In this document: positions 54,658-64,000 of the stretch, piece after piece | Numbering within the stretch: position 1 is the first letter of the stretch | How the letters are laid out: each line of letters starts with the position of its first letter | NCBI RefSeq assembly: GCF_020091405.1 | Contig: NZ_CP081903.1 | Location: forward strand, 3,596,501-3,660,500 | Length of the DNA: 64,000 bases | Direction: 5' to 3' | From: Bacteroides cellulosilyticus | GTDB lineage: Bacteria > Bacteroidota > Bacteroidia > Bacteroidales > Bacteroidaceae | Program-made: the position numbers and the translations under genes | Notes under the pieces: model-generated | Seen by the model: only the letters and a program-made list of their open reading frames with translations | What the model was told of the DNA's origin: nothing | Databases searched by the model: none

Positions 54658-55973
54658 CACTCATTCACTTTCCCCTGAAAGAAGTCATCCACTTTCTTTT
54701 TCTCGCGAAGATCTTTCAGCCAAGTTTCGGCTGCACCATAATAAGTACTTAATCCTAATATTACATTTCCTTTATCATCTGTTTCGGGTTGCTCACTGCT
54801 GTTTTTGGGACGCGTTTTAAGGAAAGCCTCCAGGCAACGTTCTGTATTCTTTTTATCTTTCAACTGATATTGGTAAACATATGCCATGTCATACAAGAGC
54901 TTATGATTTTCTATATCATATTTATCATATCTGTCTTGCATCGTTTTGATTTGCTCTTTAGGCATTAGTGCCATTTTATAGCAGTCTGTGAGGCCAACAT
55001 AGAGGCGTACCATAGCGCTATCGGGTGGGGTAGCATATGCCACAGCTTCTTCCAGATATGCAACTCCTTGATCCTTCCATGACGTTTTGGAACAGGAGCG
55101 TCCTAAATAATATAGCAGATTCACATTACGCTTATCATATTGGCGAGCTACTTCCAGTATATCATGTGCTTCATAAAACTTTTCTACTGCGTAATAACTG
55201 ACTCCTAAATAGTAGCAGGTGGTAAATGTACTGTCCCCTAGGCTTAGTAACTGTTCGTATCTCTTTATTGCGGTCTGATAATCCTTCATCAGGCAGTATG
55301 CCAATGCGTTTTGTTGGTTTACAACAACGTTTGTACTGTCTATTTGGCGGTATTTTTCGGTAGCTTCTATAGCATAATTATAAAATGCTCCTTCGATGTG
55401 TAGTCTTGCTGCTTTGGCAGCAGCCAGAAAATCGTTGGGATATTTTTCCTGTATGTTTTCATAGCATCCCAATGCTGCTAAAATGTCATCTACCCCTTCA
55501 AAACTTTGAGCTTGTAGATGTAATGCGACAGCCGAGCTATCTGTTTCTGTAAGTAGACTGCTCTCTCCCAATGCTTCATCGAATTTCCGCTGATTCAGTA
55601 ATAGAGTAATGTATTGAATACGGGTATACTTATTATCCGGATTCAGGTCCACTGCCTTTTGATAATATTTTAATGCCTGTTTGTTTTTTAATAATGACTT
55701 ACAGCACTCTGCAGCTTCAATATAAGCTCGTGGATTCAGAGAATCTTGCATCACGATTTCTTCATATACCTGAAGCGCTTCCTTGTTGTTGCCAAGACTT
55801 TTCAGAGCTTTCCCTTTTTGATAGAGTAGGGGAACAGTCGGCGTCTCCTTATCAATAAGCGTCAATGCCGTCTCATAATCATAGTTTGCCATTGCTTCCT
55901 GAATTGGGTTGGTATTTTGTGCCATCAGCAATGAAGAGGCACTGAAAAAGAGTAGAATAAAGAGTTTCCGCAT
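54657..55973 (-). CDS. Exported TPR protein
   Basis: ATG 55973 starts a clear signal peptide (LFILLFFSASSLLMAQ), so it is preferred to the longer frame; the product is 438 residues. The rest is tetratricopeptide repeats (for example LYQKGKALKSLGNNKEALQVY and AYIEAAECCKSLLKNKQAL-type units, given here in part). It is likely periplasmic or outer-membrane associated and mediates protein contacts. No enzymatic domain was seen. Confidence 0.8.
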   Translation of the reverse strand: MRKLFILLFFSASSLLMAQNTNPIQEAMANYDYETALTLIDKETPTVPLLYQKGKALKSLGNNKEALQVYEEIVMQDSLNPRAYIEAAECCKSLLKNKQALKYYQKAVDLNPDNKYTRIQYITLLLNQRKFDEALGESSLLTETDSSAVALHLQAQSFEGVDDILAALGCYENIQEKYPNDFLAAAKAARLHIEGAFYNYAIEATEKYRQIDSTNVVVNQQNALAYCLMKDYQTAIKRYEQLLSLGDSTFTTCYYLGVSYYAVEKFYEAHDILEVARQYDKRNVNLLYYLGRSCSKTSWKDQGVAYLEEAVAYATPPDSAMVRLYVGLTDCYKMALMPKEQIKTMQDRYDKYDIENHKLLYDMAYVYQYQLKDKKNTERCLEAFLKTRPKNSSEQPETDDKGNVILGLSTYYGAAETWLKDLREKKKVDDFFQGKVNE

Positions 55974-56077
55974 AGTCTTTTTATCTTTAAAGTATTGCTT
56001 AATTGGCTGCAAGTTACTAAAAAGATTTACTTTACGAAATATTCGTAGCCTCTTTTAGATAGATTAACGAATAAAAA

Positions 56078-56105
56078 TAGCGCCCCTTCAGACGAAGGAG
56101 CGCTA
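56078..56105 (-). terminator. Terminator of the methylmalonyl-CoA decarboxylase operon
   Basis: tagcgccccttc (56078-56089) pairs with gaaggagcgcta (56094-56105), one mismatch, loop of four. On the minus strand a short U-rich tail follows. Confidence 0.8.
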
Positions 56106-56157
56106 AAATATACCGGATGTTTTGAATGGTAAAGATACCACTCAACGCACATGTCTT

Positions 56158-57318
56158 TTACATCAGGAATCCCAGCAAGATACCGGCAGCTACTGCAGAA
56201 CCGATTACACCTGCAACGTTCGGACCCATGGCGTGCATCAGCAGGTAGTTTGTAGGATCATATTCCAGACCTACAACCTGAGAGATACGTGCCGAGTCGG
56301 GTACAGCAGATACACCTGCATTACCGATCAACGGGTTGATCTTATTCTCTTTCTTCAGGAAGAGGTTGAATATCTTCACGAAGAGCACACCTGAAGCGGT
56401 AGCAATTACGAATGACAATGCACCCAGACCGAAGATCTTGATAGAGTCGAGCGTCAGGAACTCAGAAGCCTGAGTAGAGGCACCTACTGTCAAACCTAAT
56501 AAGATAGTAATTGTATCAATCAGCGGACCGCGTGCCGTTTCAGCCAAACGACGGGTTACACCACTTTCTTTCAACAGGTTACCGAAGAACAGCATACCTA
56601 ACAAAGGCAGACCGGACGGAACAAGGAAACAAGTCAGCAACAAACCGATAATCGGGAAGATTACTTTCTCCGTGTGAGAAACTACGCGCGGCGGTTTCAT
56701 ACGGATCAGACGTTCGTGCTTGTTAGTCAACAAGCGCATGATAGGCGGCTGGATTACCGGTACCAACGCCATGTAAGAATAGGCTGATACCGCAATCGCC
56801 CCCATCAGGTTAGGAGCCAGCTTGGATGAAAGGAAGATAGCCGTCGGACCGTCAGCACCACCGATGATACCGATTGCACCGGCTTGCATAGGATCGAAAC
56901 CTATTTCCAAAGCAATCATATAAGCACCGAAGATACCAAACTGAGCAGCAGCACCGATTAGTAACAACTTAGGATTGGATATCAGAGACGAGAAGTCCGT
57001 CATGGCACCAATGCCCAAGAAGATGAGCGGCGGATACCAACCGGAGGTTACTCCCTGATACAGGATGTTGAGCACAGAACCTTCCTCATAGATACCGACT
57101 TTCAGTCCGGCTTCCATGTTGAAAGGAATATTACCGATCAGCATACCGAATCCGATAGGAATCAGCAGCATCGGTTCAAATTCCTTGGCTACCGCCAAGT
57201 ATATGAAGAACAAACCTACCAGGATCATAACGACGTGGCCTACCGTTGCATTGGCAAAACCCGTGTACGTCCAGAAGTCGGCAAGGTTGTTTCCTATAAA
57301 TGTGATAAATTCTCCCAT
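56158..57318 (-). CDS. mmdB: Sodium-translocating decarboxylase beta subunit
   Basis: ATG 57318 (MGEFITFIGNN) is preferred over a TTG three codons upstream that would overlap the biotin gene. The product is 386 residues, highly hydrophobic, with the OadB/MmdB/GcdB family blocks GIGAMTDFSSLISNPKLLL, IGIIGGADGPTAIFLSSKL and a C-terminal MGPNVAGVIGSAVAAG. It is the membrane subunit that couples decarboxylation of carboxybiotin to sodium export. It is the last gene of the operon. Confidence 0.93.
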   Translation of the reverse strand: MGEFITFIGNNLADFWTYTGFANATVGHVVMILVGLFFIYLAVAKEFEPMLLIPIGFGMLIGNIPFNMEAGLKVGIYEEGSVLNILYQGVTSGWYPPLIFLGIGAMTDFSSLISNPKLLLIGAAAQFGIFGAYMIALEIGFDPMQAGAIGIIGGADGPTAIFLSSKLAPNLMGAIAVSAYSYMALVPVIQPPIMRLLTNKHERLIRMKPPRVVSHTEKVIFPIIGLLLTCFLVPSGLPLLGMLFFGNLLKESGVTRRLAETARGPLIDTITILLGLTVGASTQASEFLTLDSIKIFGLGALSFVIATASGVLFVKIFNLFLKKENKINPLIGNAGVSAVPDSARISQVVGLEYDPTNYLLMHAMGPNVAGVIGSAVAAGILLGFLM

Positions 57319-57319
57319 A

Positions 57320-57748
57320 TTATTCAATAATTACAAGGTCATTACCTTCGAGAACGGAATCTCCTTTACTTACGTTGATCGCAGTGATTTTACCGTCTTT
57401 GTCGGCATTGATATTGTTCTCCATCTTCATAGCCTCAAGGATAATAATAGTTTGTCCTCTCTTCACTGTATCACCCACATTGACTTTGATGTCGAGGATA
57501 ACACCAGGAAGCGGTGATTTAACACCTGACTTGCCAGTAGAAGCAGCAGCCGGTTTCACAACAGGAGTTGCCGGAGCCGGAGCCGGAGTGGTAGGACGTG
57601 TTACCGGTTTAACAACCACTTTCGGTGCCTTTTCCATTTCTACCTTGTAGGGAGTACCGTTCACTTCTACATGAGCGATATTTTCGTCGATATCTCCAAT
57701 GGTAACTTTATATGTATTACCGTTGATTTTATATTTATATTCTTTCAT
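57320..57748 (-). CDS. mmdC: Biotin carboxyl carrier subunit of the decarboxylase
   Basis: A 142-residue protein with an N-terminal beta region, a flexible Ala/Pro/Val linker around residues 45-75, and a biotinyl domain whose attachment lysine lies in LEAMKMENN. It carries carboxyl groups between the transferase (58736-60289) and the membrane beta subunit, 1 bp downstream. Confidence 0.93.
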   Translation of the reverse strand: MKEYKYKINGNTYKVTIGDIDENIAHVEVNGTPYKVEMEKAPKVVVKPVTRPTTPAPAPATPVVKPAAASTGKSGVKSPLPGVILDIKVNVGDTVKRGQTIIILEAMKMENNINADKDGKITAINVSKGDSVLEGNDLVIIE

Positions 57749-57770
57749 CGTTTTATCAATTTATAGGTGA

Positions 57771-58703
57771 TTACTTTTTCAGAGGAGTTTCACGCAATGT
57801 GTAAATCTTCGAACTCCATGGTGAATAGCTGCGTTTCACACGGGTGATAGTAAGAACGGTGTCTTCCACATCGTGTACATCGCTTTGCATCTCGTGCATA
57901 GCCATGGCAATAGCAGCAAATATCTCTCCCGGAGCTTCGCCCAGTTTCTTTTCTTTAGCTTCCTGTTTGTCAGTAATACCTTTAGCCTTCATAGCATTAC
58001 GCTTGCTGAGGTTAACAGATACTCTACCGACAATTTTGAATGAAATATAAAGTAGGATCAATCCGCAAAATACTACACTCATGGCAGAAATAGACATACC
58101 GATACCATCGCTATCATGCTCTTCGAATTTCTCCATCTTAGCATTGCTGTCGATAGTTTTGTTATTGGTACTCGGAGTTACGTATTTCTCTGCACTACCG
58201 TCTTTAACTTCCCATTTTTCGGCCGCATCACTTACGCGGGCATAAGACTGGTTAGCTTGTAATGCGCCTGCCGGTATGGTTATCTGATCCAATAAATTGC
58301 GTCCTGAATCATATAAACCAATCCAGTTCTGTGTTTCCGGATTCAGCGTGAAGTTCGTGTGGAATGTACCACGTCTTGCTTCTCCATCGGCCCAAAATAA
58401 TGAATGTTGACGAGGTTTTACCAAAGTCAGGACATCACCTTTAGGGATAAAATAGCTGGCAGTATCTCCCGGTTGACTACTGGCTTTCAGATAGCAACCT
58501 GCTAGGTCGGCGCTGCCGTATGATCTGTTGAATATTTCAATCCATGCGCTGTGCAAGCCGTAGTCGTCCTGATAATTACCTTCGTTGGTAATCAGCACTT
58601 CATTCAGCACCAGCTTATTGTTCGATTTCTTCTCTCCGCAGGAAGAGCATACACCTAACACCAGCAGCAAGGTAAAGAATATTCCGATTTTTGTTTTATT
58701 CAT
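57771..58703 (-). CDS. OadG-family gamma subunit fused to a lamin-tail-like domain
   Basis: A 310-residue lipoprotein (lipobox LLVLGVCSSC). Residues 33-170 look like a lamin tail domain (LVLNEVLITNEGN, HSAWIEIFNRSYGSADLAG, FTLNPETQNWIGLYDSG). A membrane span near 215-237 (ISAMSVVFCGLILLYISFKI) and a cytoplasmic OadG-like region ending in the chain-interacting tail follow. OadG helps assemble the decarboxylase. The extracytoplasmic lamin-tail domain is an unusual addition. It lies between the alpha and biotin subunit genes. Confidence 0.82.
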   Translation of the reverse strand: MNKTKIGIFFTLLLVLGVCSSCGEKKSNNKLVLNEVLITNEGNYQDDYGLHSAWIEIFNRSYGSADLAGCYLKASSQPGDTASYFIPKGDVLTLVKPRQHSLFWADGEARRGTFHTNFTLNPETQNWIGLYDSGRNLLDQITIPAGALQANQSYARVSDAAEKWEVKDGSAEKYVTPSTNNKTIDSNAKMEKFEEHDSDGIGMSISAMSVVFCGLILLYISFKIVGRVSVNLSKRNAMKAKGITDKQEAKEKKLGEAPGEIFAAIAMAMHEMQSDVHDVEDTVLTITRVKRSYSPWSSKIYTLRETPLKK

Positions 58704-58735
58704 AATCGTTCTTGTTTTTAGTGTTAAAAGCCTGA

Positions 58736-60289
58736 TTACAAAGGAATATTACCATGCTTCTTAGCCGGGTTAGTCAATTTCTTAGTCTGCAACTGTTGCA
58801 AGGCGCGGATAATGCGGAAACGTGTGTTACGCGGTTCAATCACATCATCGATGTAGCCATACTTGGCTGCATTGTAAGGATTAGCAAACAGTTTGGTGTA
58901 TTCAGCTTCTTTTTCTGCCAGGAATTGAGCAGGATTTTCCTGTTCCTTGGCTTCGCGGGCATACAATACCTCAACGGCACCTGCACCACCCATAACAGCG
59001 ATTTCAGCAGTAGGCCATGCGTAGTTCATATCACCGCGGAGTTGCTTACAGCTCATTACGATGTGTGAACCACCGTAAGACTTACGCAATGTTACTGTTA
59101 CCTTAGGTACAGTAGCCTCACCGTAAGCGTACAGCAACTTGGCACCATGCAGGATTACACCATTGTATTCCTGGCCTGTTCCCGGAAGGAATCCCGGAAC
59201 GTCTACCAATGAAACGATAGGAATATTGAAAGCATCGCAGAAACGAACGAAGCGGCCACCCTTACGGGATGCGTTGCTATCGAGCACACCTGCCAGATAC
59301 TTCGGCTGGTTGGCAACGATACCTACGGACTGTCCGTTGAAACGTGCGAAACCGATAATGATATTCTTTGAGTAATCTTTCTGAACTTCGAGGAACTCAC
59401 CGTTGTCAACGATAGCGGCAATTACTTCGTACATGTCGTACGGCTTGTTCGGGCTATCGGGGATGATTTCATTCAGAGAATCTTCCAGACGGTCGATAGG
59501 ATCGGTACAATCTACGTAAGGAGCTTCTTCCAGGTTGTTCTGAGGAATGTAGCTCAACAGTTTACGCAGCAAAGCCAAACCTTCTTCTTCGGTCTTGGCA
59601 GTGAAGTGAGTTACACCTGATTTAGTAGAGTGAACACTTGCGCCACCCAGGTTTTCCTGAGTTACATCTTCACCCGTTACAGTCTTAACCACCTTCGGAC
59701 CGGTAAGGAACATATAAGAAGTACCTTCCATCATCAACGTGAAGTCAGTCAGTGCAGGAGAGTAAACAGCACCACCGGCACAAGGACCGAAGATACCTGA
59801 AATCTGCGGGATAACACCTGATGCCAGGATATTGCGCTGGAAGATTTCAGCATAACCAGCCAAAGCGTTGATACCTTCCTGGATACGTGCACCACCCGAG
59901 TCGTTGATACCGATACAAGGAGCACCCATTTTCATAGCCTGATCCATAATCTTACAGATCTTCAGAGACATCGTTTCAGACAAAGAACCGGCAGAAACTG
60001 TAAAGTCCTGTGCGAACAGATAAACCAAACGACCGTCGATAGTACCACAACCGGTCACAACACCATCACCGGGATAGTGTTTCTTTTCCATACCGAAGTT
60101 GGTACATCTGTGTTCTACAAACATATCCATTTCTTCGAAACTGCCTTCGTCGAGAAGCATGGCTATGCGCTCACGAGCTGTATATTTACCTTTCTCATGC
60201 TGTTTGGCAATCGCTTTTTCACCACCACCCAGACGTGCAGCTGTGCGGCGATCTATAAGCTCTTTAATCTTTTCAAGTTGATTACTCAT
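58736..60289 (-). CDS. mmdA: Methylmalonyl-CoA decarboxylase alpha subunit (carboxyltransferase)
   Basis: A 517-residue carboxyltransferase of the acyl-CoA carboxylase family: [20 protein letters not shown] at the N-terminus, [20 protein letters not shown] for acyl-CoA binding, [20 protein letters not shown], and [21 protein letters not shown] in the second half (written in part). With the other subunits it decarboxylates (S)-methylmalonyl-CoA to propionyl-CoA, completing the succinate-propionate route in Bacteroides. It lies 114 bp after mce. Confidence 0.93.
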   Translation of the reverse strand: MSNQLEKIKELIDRRTAARLGGGEKAIAKQHEKGKYTARERIAMLLDEGSFEEMDMFVEHRCTNFGMEKKHYPGDGVVTGCGTIDGRLVYLFAQDFTVSAGSLSETMSLKICKIMDQAMKMGAPCIGINDSGGARIQEGINALAGYAEIFQRNILASGVIPQISGIFGPCAGGAVYSPALTDFTLMMEGTSYMFLTGPKVVKTVTGEDVTQENLGGASVHSTKSGVTHFTAKTEEEGLALLRKLLSYIPQNNLEEAPYVDCTDPIDRLEDSLNEIIPDSPNKPYDMYEVIAAIVDNGEFLEVQKDYSKNIIIGFARFNGQSVGIVANQPKYLAGVLDSNASRKGGRFVRFCDAFNIPIVSLVDVPGFLPGTGQEYNGVILHGAKLLYAYGEATVPKVTVTLRKSYGGSHIVMSCKQLRGDMNYAWPTAEIAVMGGAGAVEVLYAREAKEQENPAQFLAEKEAEYTKLFANPYNAAKYGYIDDVIEPRNTRFRIIRALQQLQTKKLTNPAKKHGNIPL

Positions 60290-60328
60290 TTTATTAAATA
60301 TAATGGGTTAATACTATTATTTTATTGT

Positions 60329-60396
60329 GAATTATGAATTACAAATGACGAACTGCCTGTAAAATAAGTAATCCGTCATTCCTAATTTCGTAATTA
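60329..60396. repeat. Imperfect inverted repeat of gaattatgaatta type between mce and mmdA
   Basis: The block 60329-60352 (gaattatgaattacaaatga...) is inverted with mismatches at 60373-60396. Related iterated AT-rich words occur elsewhere in the window (3784-3815). Confidence 0.7.
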
Positions 60397-60403
60397 ATGC
60401 ATA

Positions 60404-60814
60404 TTATTCCGGCTTTTCACAAAGTTCTGTCAATACGCCCAGTGTTGATTTCGGGTGTAAGAAAGCAATGCTCAGACCTTCAGCACCTTTGCGCGGAGCC
60501 TTGTCGATTAAGCGAACGCCTGCAGCTTCTACTTCAGCTAATGCGTTTGCTACACCATCTTCGATAGCAAATGCCACGTGATGAACGCCTGCACCTTTGT
60601 TTTCGATGAACTTAGCAATAGTACTTTCGGGAGAGGTCGGTTCGAGAAGTTCGATTTTAGTGTCACCAACTTTCAGGAAAGCGGTTTTAACTTTCTGGTC
60701 TTCTACAGTTTCGATGTTGTAGCACTTCAGACCTAATACGTTCTCGTAATACGGCAGGGCTTCTTCAATGCTCTTAACAGCAATGCCCAGATGCTCAATG
60801 TGTGAAATCTTCAT
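60404..60814 (-). CDS. mce: Methylmalonyl-CoA epimerase
   Basis: A 136-residue vicinal-oxygen-chelate protein with SHIEHLGIAVKSIEEALPYYE at the N-terminus and GAGVHHVAFAIEDG in the second half; the His and Glu metal ligands are in place. It interconverts (R)- and (S)-methylmalonyl-CoA, supplying the decarboxylase encoded downstream. It heads the operon. Confidence 0.94.
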   Translation of the reverse strand: MKISHIEHLGIAVKSIEEALPYYENVLGLKCYNIETVEDQKVKTAFLKVGDTKIELLEPTSPESTIAKFIENKGAGVHHVAFAIEDGVANALAEVEAAGVRLIDKAPRKGAEGLSIAFLHPKSTLGVLTELCEKPE

Positions 60815-60958
60815 AACTATATTTATTAATGTTGGTATAATGTCTTAATCAAAGGCATAAAACAGCACAAAGAAAGAGATTTCTTCCTTAATAGAGAAAT
60901 TTTTCGTCAATTAATTATTGGATATTTGAAGTTTAGAAAGGTTTTTTTAGACTTCTGT

Positions 60959-63370
60959 TCAGAAGTCGAGCAACAGTCGGACGTTAATCTGACGAGATGT
61001 CAGGTAATTGGGTACTGCAAACTGGTTATTTCGGGTATCTGTTACCCAATAATAGGAGTTGACGTTGCTGATATTTAGCAAATTGAAAATATCAACGCCC
61101 AACCAGAGGCTGCGGATACCGCGCTGATTTTCGCGTTCACTGCGGTCGATGATACAGCGGGACATGCCTATATCCACACGTCGGTAAGGGGATGTACGGA
61201 ATACGGCAGCCTCGCGTCCGCTATGTGGAGGGCCGAAGGGAAGACCTCCGGCAAGTGTACCTTTCAGGTTCATTTTCCACTTGCGGCTACCGGGAAAATA
61301 GTCCGTAAAATAGAGCGAAAGACGGTAGCGCTGGTCGGTGGGGCGGGGGAGCCATTGTCCGTTTATTTTTTCTTCGGTCTTCATCAGCGAGAAGCTCAGC
61401 CAGGAGTCTGTTCCGGGAACAAATTCACCGAACAGTTTCATGTCGATACCGGTGGCGTAACCTTTGGAAAGGTTGCGTCCGTAATAACTGATCCGTACAT
61501 TATCTATATTGTAAGGGATGAGATTGCTCAACGCTTTGTAATACACTTCCATAGAGAAGCGGAACGGGCGGTCCATGGCACGGAAATTATAGTCGCCGCC
61601 TGCCATGAAGTGTAGGGAGCGCTGCGAACGGATGTCACGGTTCAGGGATACGGTAGCTATCCCGTCCACCTGGGTGGTATCCCGGAATTCTTTATAGAAC
61701 GGTGCCTGGTAATAGACTCCGGCGGCTACTCTCAGGGTGAATTTCTCATTGAATGCCGGAATCAGTGCCAGGGAAGCACGCGGGCTGAAGATGAATTCTT
61801 TGTTCCAGTCCCAGTAACTGCCTCGTATGCCGGCGGTCAGGGTGAATAGTCCGGCGGTGGAGCGGAAGCGGTATGTGTCTTGCAGGTAAAATCCGTATCG
61901 TTTGCTGTCCGTTTCATTGCGTGAGCGGAGGGTGTAGAATAGTTCCGGCCCTTCGGAGGTCTGTGGCATGGAGTATCCGGCAGAGTCGCGCATTTCCCAT
62001 TCGCGCATCCGGTCTTTGATGCGCTCCCGTTTGAACTCCGCACCCCATTGCAAGGAGTGGCTTTTCAGTCGGTGGCGGCCTGTGATGGAATAACTTTGCA
62101 CCTCTGCGGTAAGGTAATTGCGGGCATGTTCCATGTAAGTTCCCACACCGATGGTTTCGGCAGTTTCCTCTTCGTTGGTAGTGCCGTCTACTTGTGTTCC
62201 GCTGTCCAGGGAGTTCAGCCAGTATTGTCCGGTGATGTCGTACGTCTCCTGTTCTTTCGTGTGGAAGGCGGAGGCTTGCAGGGTCAGGCTGTTCTGTTCG
62301 TTCAGCCGGTAGGTGGCATAAGCGGTTCCAAACAGGGTGCGGAATAAATCTTTCTCCTGTCCTTCAAAATAGACTTTAAACTCGCGTACATTGCTGAGAG
62401 TGCCGAAGCGGGTGTAGCGGTCTTCCGGCTGGAAGTTATAGCGGTTTTCTGAAATATTGCCGATGACGCCTACTTCCCAACGCTTCGAAGGTGTCCAGTT
62501 CAGATAAGTTTGATAGTCGATATAACGCGGGTCGTATTCTCCTTTTGTATCCAGCGTACCCAGCAGATATTGATTGGTTTTATAACGGATACCGTTTGTC
62601 CAGGTTAGCTTTTTGGTGGCGATTCCTACGTATGCCGAGGCTCCCAACAGGCTGACGGAGGCACTTCCTTCTAACCGTTCGGGTTTCTTGTAGGTGATGT
62701 CCAGCACGGATGACATCTTGTCCCCGTACTTGGCCTCATAGCCTCCCGTGGAGAAGCCGACGGATTGCACCATATCGGGATTGATGAAACTCAGCCCTTC
62801 CTGTTGCCCGGAACGGATCAGCAAGGGGCGGTATATTTCAATGCCGTTGACGTACACCATGTTCTCATCGAAACTACCGCCGCGCACGTTGTATTGCGAA
62901 CTGAGTTCGTTGTTGCTACTCACTCCGGCCTGTGTGGCTATCACGGCTTCTATGCTTCCGCCCGAAGCGTCAGGGGCCAGGCGGTTTTGTTTGGTTTCTA
63001 TCTGTTGGATGGTTCCGGTTTGCCGGCGATGCTCTGTTACGCTCACTTCGCCCAATTCAAAATTCATCGGGGGCAAGGTTATGTTCAGACTGATATTCCC
63101 CTGTGGCCGTACTAACTTCCGCTTACGGGTTTGGTATCCCAGCATGGAGAAGATAACTGTTACACTGTCCCGGCTTTCGAATTTCAGTGAATACCGTCCT
63201 TTCAGGTTGCTGACTGTGCCTATAGCCGTCCCTTCCAATCGTATTGTTGCCAATTCAATCGGATTGCCATTTTCATCCGTAACCGTTCCGCCTATCTTGA
63301 CCGTTTTCTGGGCAAAGGCGGGAGTGGAGAATAGGATTATAAGAGATGTCAGTAACCAAAAATGTCTCAT
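60959..63370 (-). CDS. TonB-dependent receptor with CarboxypepD_reg domain
   Basis: An 803-residue outer membrane receptor: signal peptide (LLTSLIILFSTPAFAQ), a carboxypeptidase-regulatory-like domain (about 22-110), a plug (ATQAGVSSNNELSSQYNVRG, then GGSFDENMVYVNGIEIYRP) and a beta-barrel ending in RQINVRLLLDF with the terminal aromatic residue. No SusD partner is adjacent, so its ligand need not be a glycan. It is monocistronic and divergent from the YecH-like gene. Confidence 0.9.
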   Translation of the reverse strand: MRHFWLLTSLIILFSTPAFAQKTVKIGGTVTDENGNPIELATIRLEGTAIGTVSNLKGRYSLKFESRDSVTVIFSMLGYQTRKRKLVRPQGNISLNITLPPMNFELGEVSVTEHRRQTGTIQQIETKQNRLAPDASGGSIEAVIATQAGVSSNNELSSQYNVRGGSFDENMVYVNGIEIYRPLLIRSGQQEGLSFINPDMVQSVGFSTGGYEAKYGDKMSSVLDITYKKPERLEGSASVSLLGASAYVGIATKKLTWTNGIRYKTNQYLLGTLDTKGEYDPRYIDYQTYLNWTPSKRWEVGVIGNISENRYNFQPEDRYTRFGTLSNVREFKVYFEGQEKDLFRTLFGTAYATYRLNEQNSLTLQASAFHTKEQETYDITGQYWLNSLDSGTQVDGTTNEEETAETIGVGTYMEHARNYLTAEVQSYSITGRHRLKSHSLQWGAEFKRERIKDRMREWEMRDSAGYSMPQTSEGPELFYTLRSRNETDSKRYGFYLQDTYRFRSTAGLFTLTAGIRGSYWDWNKEFIFSPRASLALIPAFNEKFTLRVAAGVYYQAPFYKEFRDTTQVDGIATVSLNRDIRSQRSLHFMAGGDYNFRAMDRPFRFSMEVYYKALSNLIPYNIDNVRISYYGRNLSKGYATGIDMKLFGEFVPGTDSWLSFSLMKTEEKINGQWLPRPTDQRYRLSLYFTDYFPGSRKWKMNLKGTLAGGLPFGPPHSGREAAVFRTSPYRRVDIGMSRCIIDRSERENQRGIRSLWLGVDIFNLLNISNVNSYYWVTDTRNNQFAVPNYLTSRQINVRLLLDF

Positions 63371-63520
63371 ACCTTTTCTATAACGGAGAAACTTCCCGAA
63401 ACGTATATCGGGAGGTAAAAAAGAGCTTTTAACTTTGCTTCTTTATTTTTTATAGGTTAGTGTCACAAATGTTACAACTCCAATCCGTGCTTCGTTCTAT
63501 CTTTGCAGAAAAAATAGATT

Positions 63521-63754
63521 ATGGAACAATTACATGCTCATGAAGTCCTTCACATGATGGAAGGCAACAGTTACTCGGAATCATCATTAAAAGAGGCAAT
63601 CATCAGGAAATTCGGCGAGCATCAACATTTCTATACTTGCTCGGCAGAAGATATGGATGCGGATGCGCTGATAGAGTTTCTGAAAGCGAAAGGCAAGTTT
63701 ATGCCTGTTGCTGATGGATTTACGGTGGATATAACGAAGGTTTGCAACCATTGA
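63521..63754 (+). CDS. YecH-like small metal-binding protein (DUF2492)
   Basis: A 77-residue protein with HAHEVLHMME at the N-terminus, FGEHQHFYTCSAEDMDAD in the middle and a final TKVCNH. The conserved His and Cys residues fit the DUF2492/YecH family, described as probable metal-binding proteins. A TATCTTTG element lies at 63498-63505, 16 bp before the ATG. Role unknown. Confidence 0.8.
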   Translation: MEQLHAHEVLHMMEGNSYSESSLKEAIIRKFGEHQHFYTCSAEDMDADALIEFLKAKGKFMPVADGFTVDITKVCNH

Positions 63755-63953
63755 TGCTGATAACTTTAGTCCTATAGCGGTTTCTCGCTGTACCCTTTCA
63801 CAGTTCTGCGTCCCTTTATTCATCAGTGTTAGCGGGTGGAAGCGTGCTTTTTAAGCTTCTTGATTTATGGCAAGCTTATTTTGGGCAATGGATAGAGCTG
63901 TTATATATTGGTTATTAGTAATATGTTACGTTGGTTTGGATAAGGCATTTCAA

Positions 63954-63997
63954 TCGTTTGACTATAGTCGGTAAGTCGTTTGGTTATGGTCGGTAGA
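63954..63997. repeat. 22-bp tandem repeat at the right edge
   Basis: tcgtttgactatagtcggta (63954-63973, plus ag) is repeated as tcgtttggttatggtcggta (63976-63995, plus ga). The array probably continues past the window. The rest of 63755-63953 shows no gene. Confidence 0.7.
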
Positions 63998-64000
63998 TTT

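Overview
This window looks like chromosomal DNA of a gut Bacteroidales bacterium, most likely a Bacteroides. The evidence is TAnnTTTG-type promoters, a SusA-like amylase, CarboxypepD_reg-type outer membrane receptors, DUF3244 secreted proteins, the Bacteroidetes-type PurF paralogue, and an mce-mmdA-oadG-biotin-mmdB propionate operon. I saw no rRNA, tRNA, CRISPR array or insertion sequence.

Layout. 1-12.9 kb is mainly housekeeping: an edge-truncated AAA ATPase, a DHA2 efflux pump, a PurF-like protein, pepT, gcvT, an M48-like protease, a TPR sensor kinase, L31 type B, a secreted endonuclease/phosphatase-fold protein and class II aldolase. 12.9-20.8 kb is RiPP locus A: a radical SAM maturase, a double-glycine precursor overlapping it, an HlyD adaptor, a C39-peptidase ABC exporter, a small HTH protein with a GG-CC tail, a DUF3244 protein and a membrane TPR-HTH regulator. 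20.9-23.1 kb holds an Rpn-type nuclease and an OmdA/YdeI protein. 23.5-28.7 kb is RiPP locus B: two tandem paralogous precursors, a leaky-terminator-like hairpin, a radical SAM/SPASM enzyme, an outer membrane beta-barrel protein translationally coupled to it, and the ruins of a second enzyme-barrel cassette. 28.8-30.2 kb has a 22-bp tandem array and a truncated PD-(D/E)XK nuclease. 30.2-34.8 kb is an emrB-emrA-tolC-marR efflux operon with a clear promoter and operator.

34.9-52.2 kb is RiPP locus C, the most striking region. It is a long minus-strand cluster with a GG-Bacteroidales-type precursor, a radical SAM maturase, a pseudo-radical-SAM partner, two LanC-like proteins, three glycosyltransferase genes (two of them two-domain fusions), a second C39 ABC exporter with adaptor, a TonB_C lipoprotein, a beta-propeller lipoprotein, a DUF3244 protein, a methyltransferase-like protein and a second membrane TPR-HTH regulator. 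The inferred scheme is that a ribosomal peptide is modified by the radical SAM enzymes and perhaps glycosylated, cleaved after GG and exported by the C39 transporter, with the TPR-HTH protein sensing something in the periplasm. The chemistry of the product cannot be read from the sequence. Loci A and C share a kit (TPR-HTH, DUF3244, C39 exporter, HlyD, radical SAM). Locus B has no exporter of its own and could borrow one.

52.3-64 kb returns to metabolism: a SusA-like amylase, a TPR protein, the methylmalonyl-CoA decarboxylase/epimerase operon, a TonB-dependent receptor and a YecH-like protein.

Several start codons were moved downstream of the longest reading frame where a signal peptide, an ATG in place of TTG, or conserved sequence indicated it. 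All family assignments come from reading the sequence; no database search was run.
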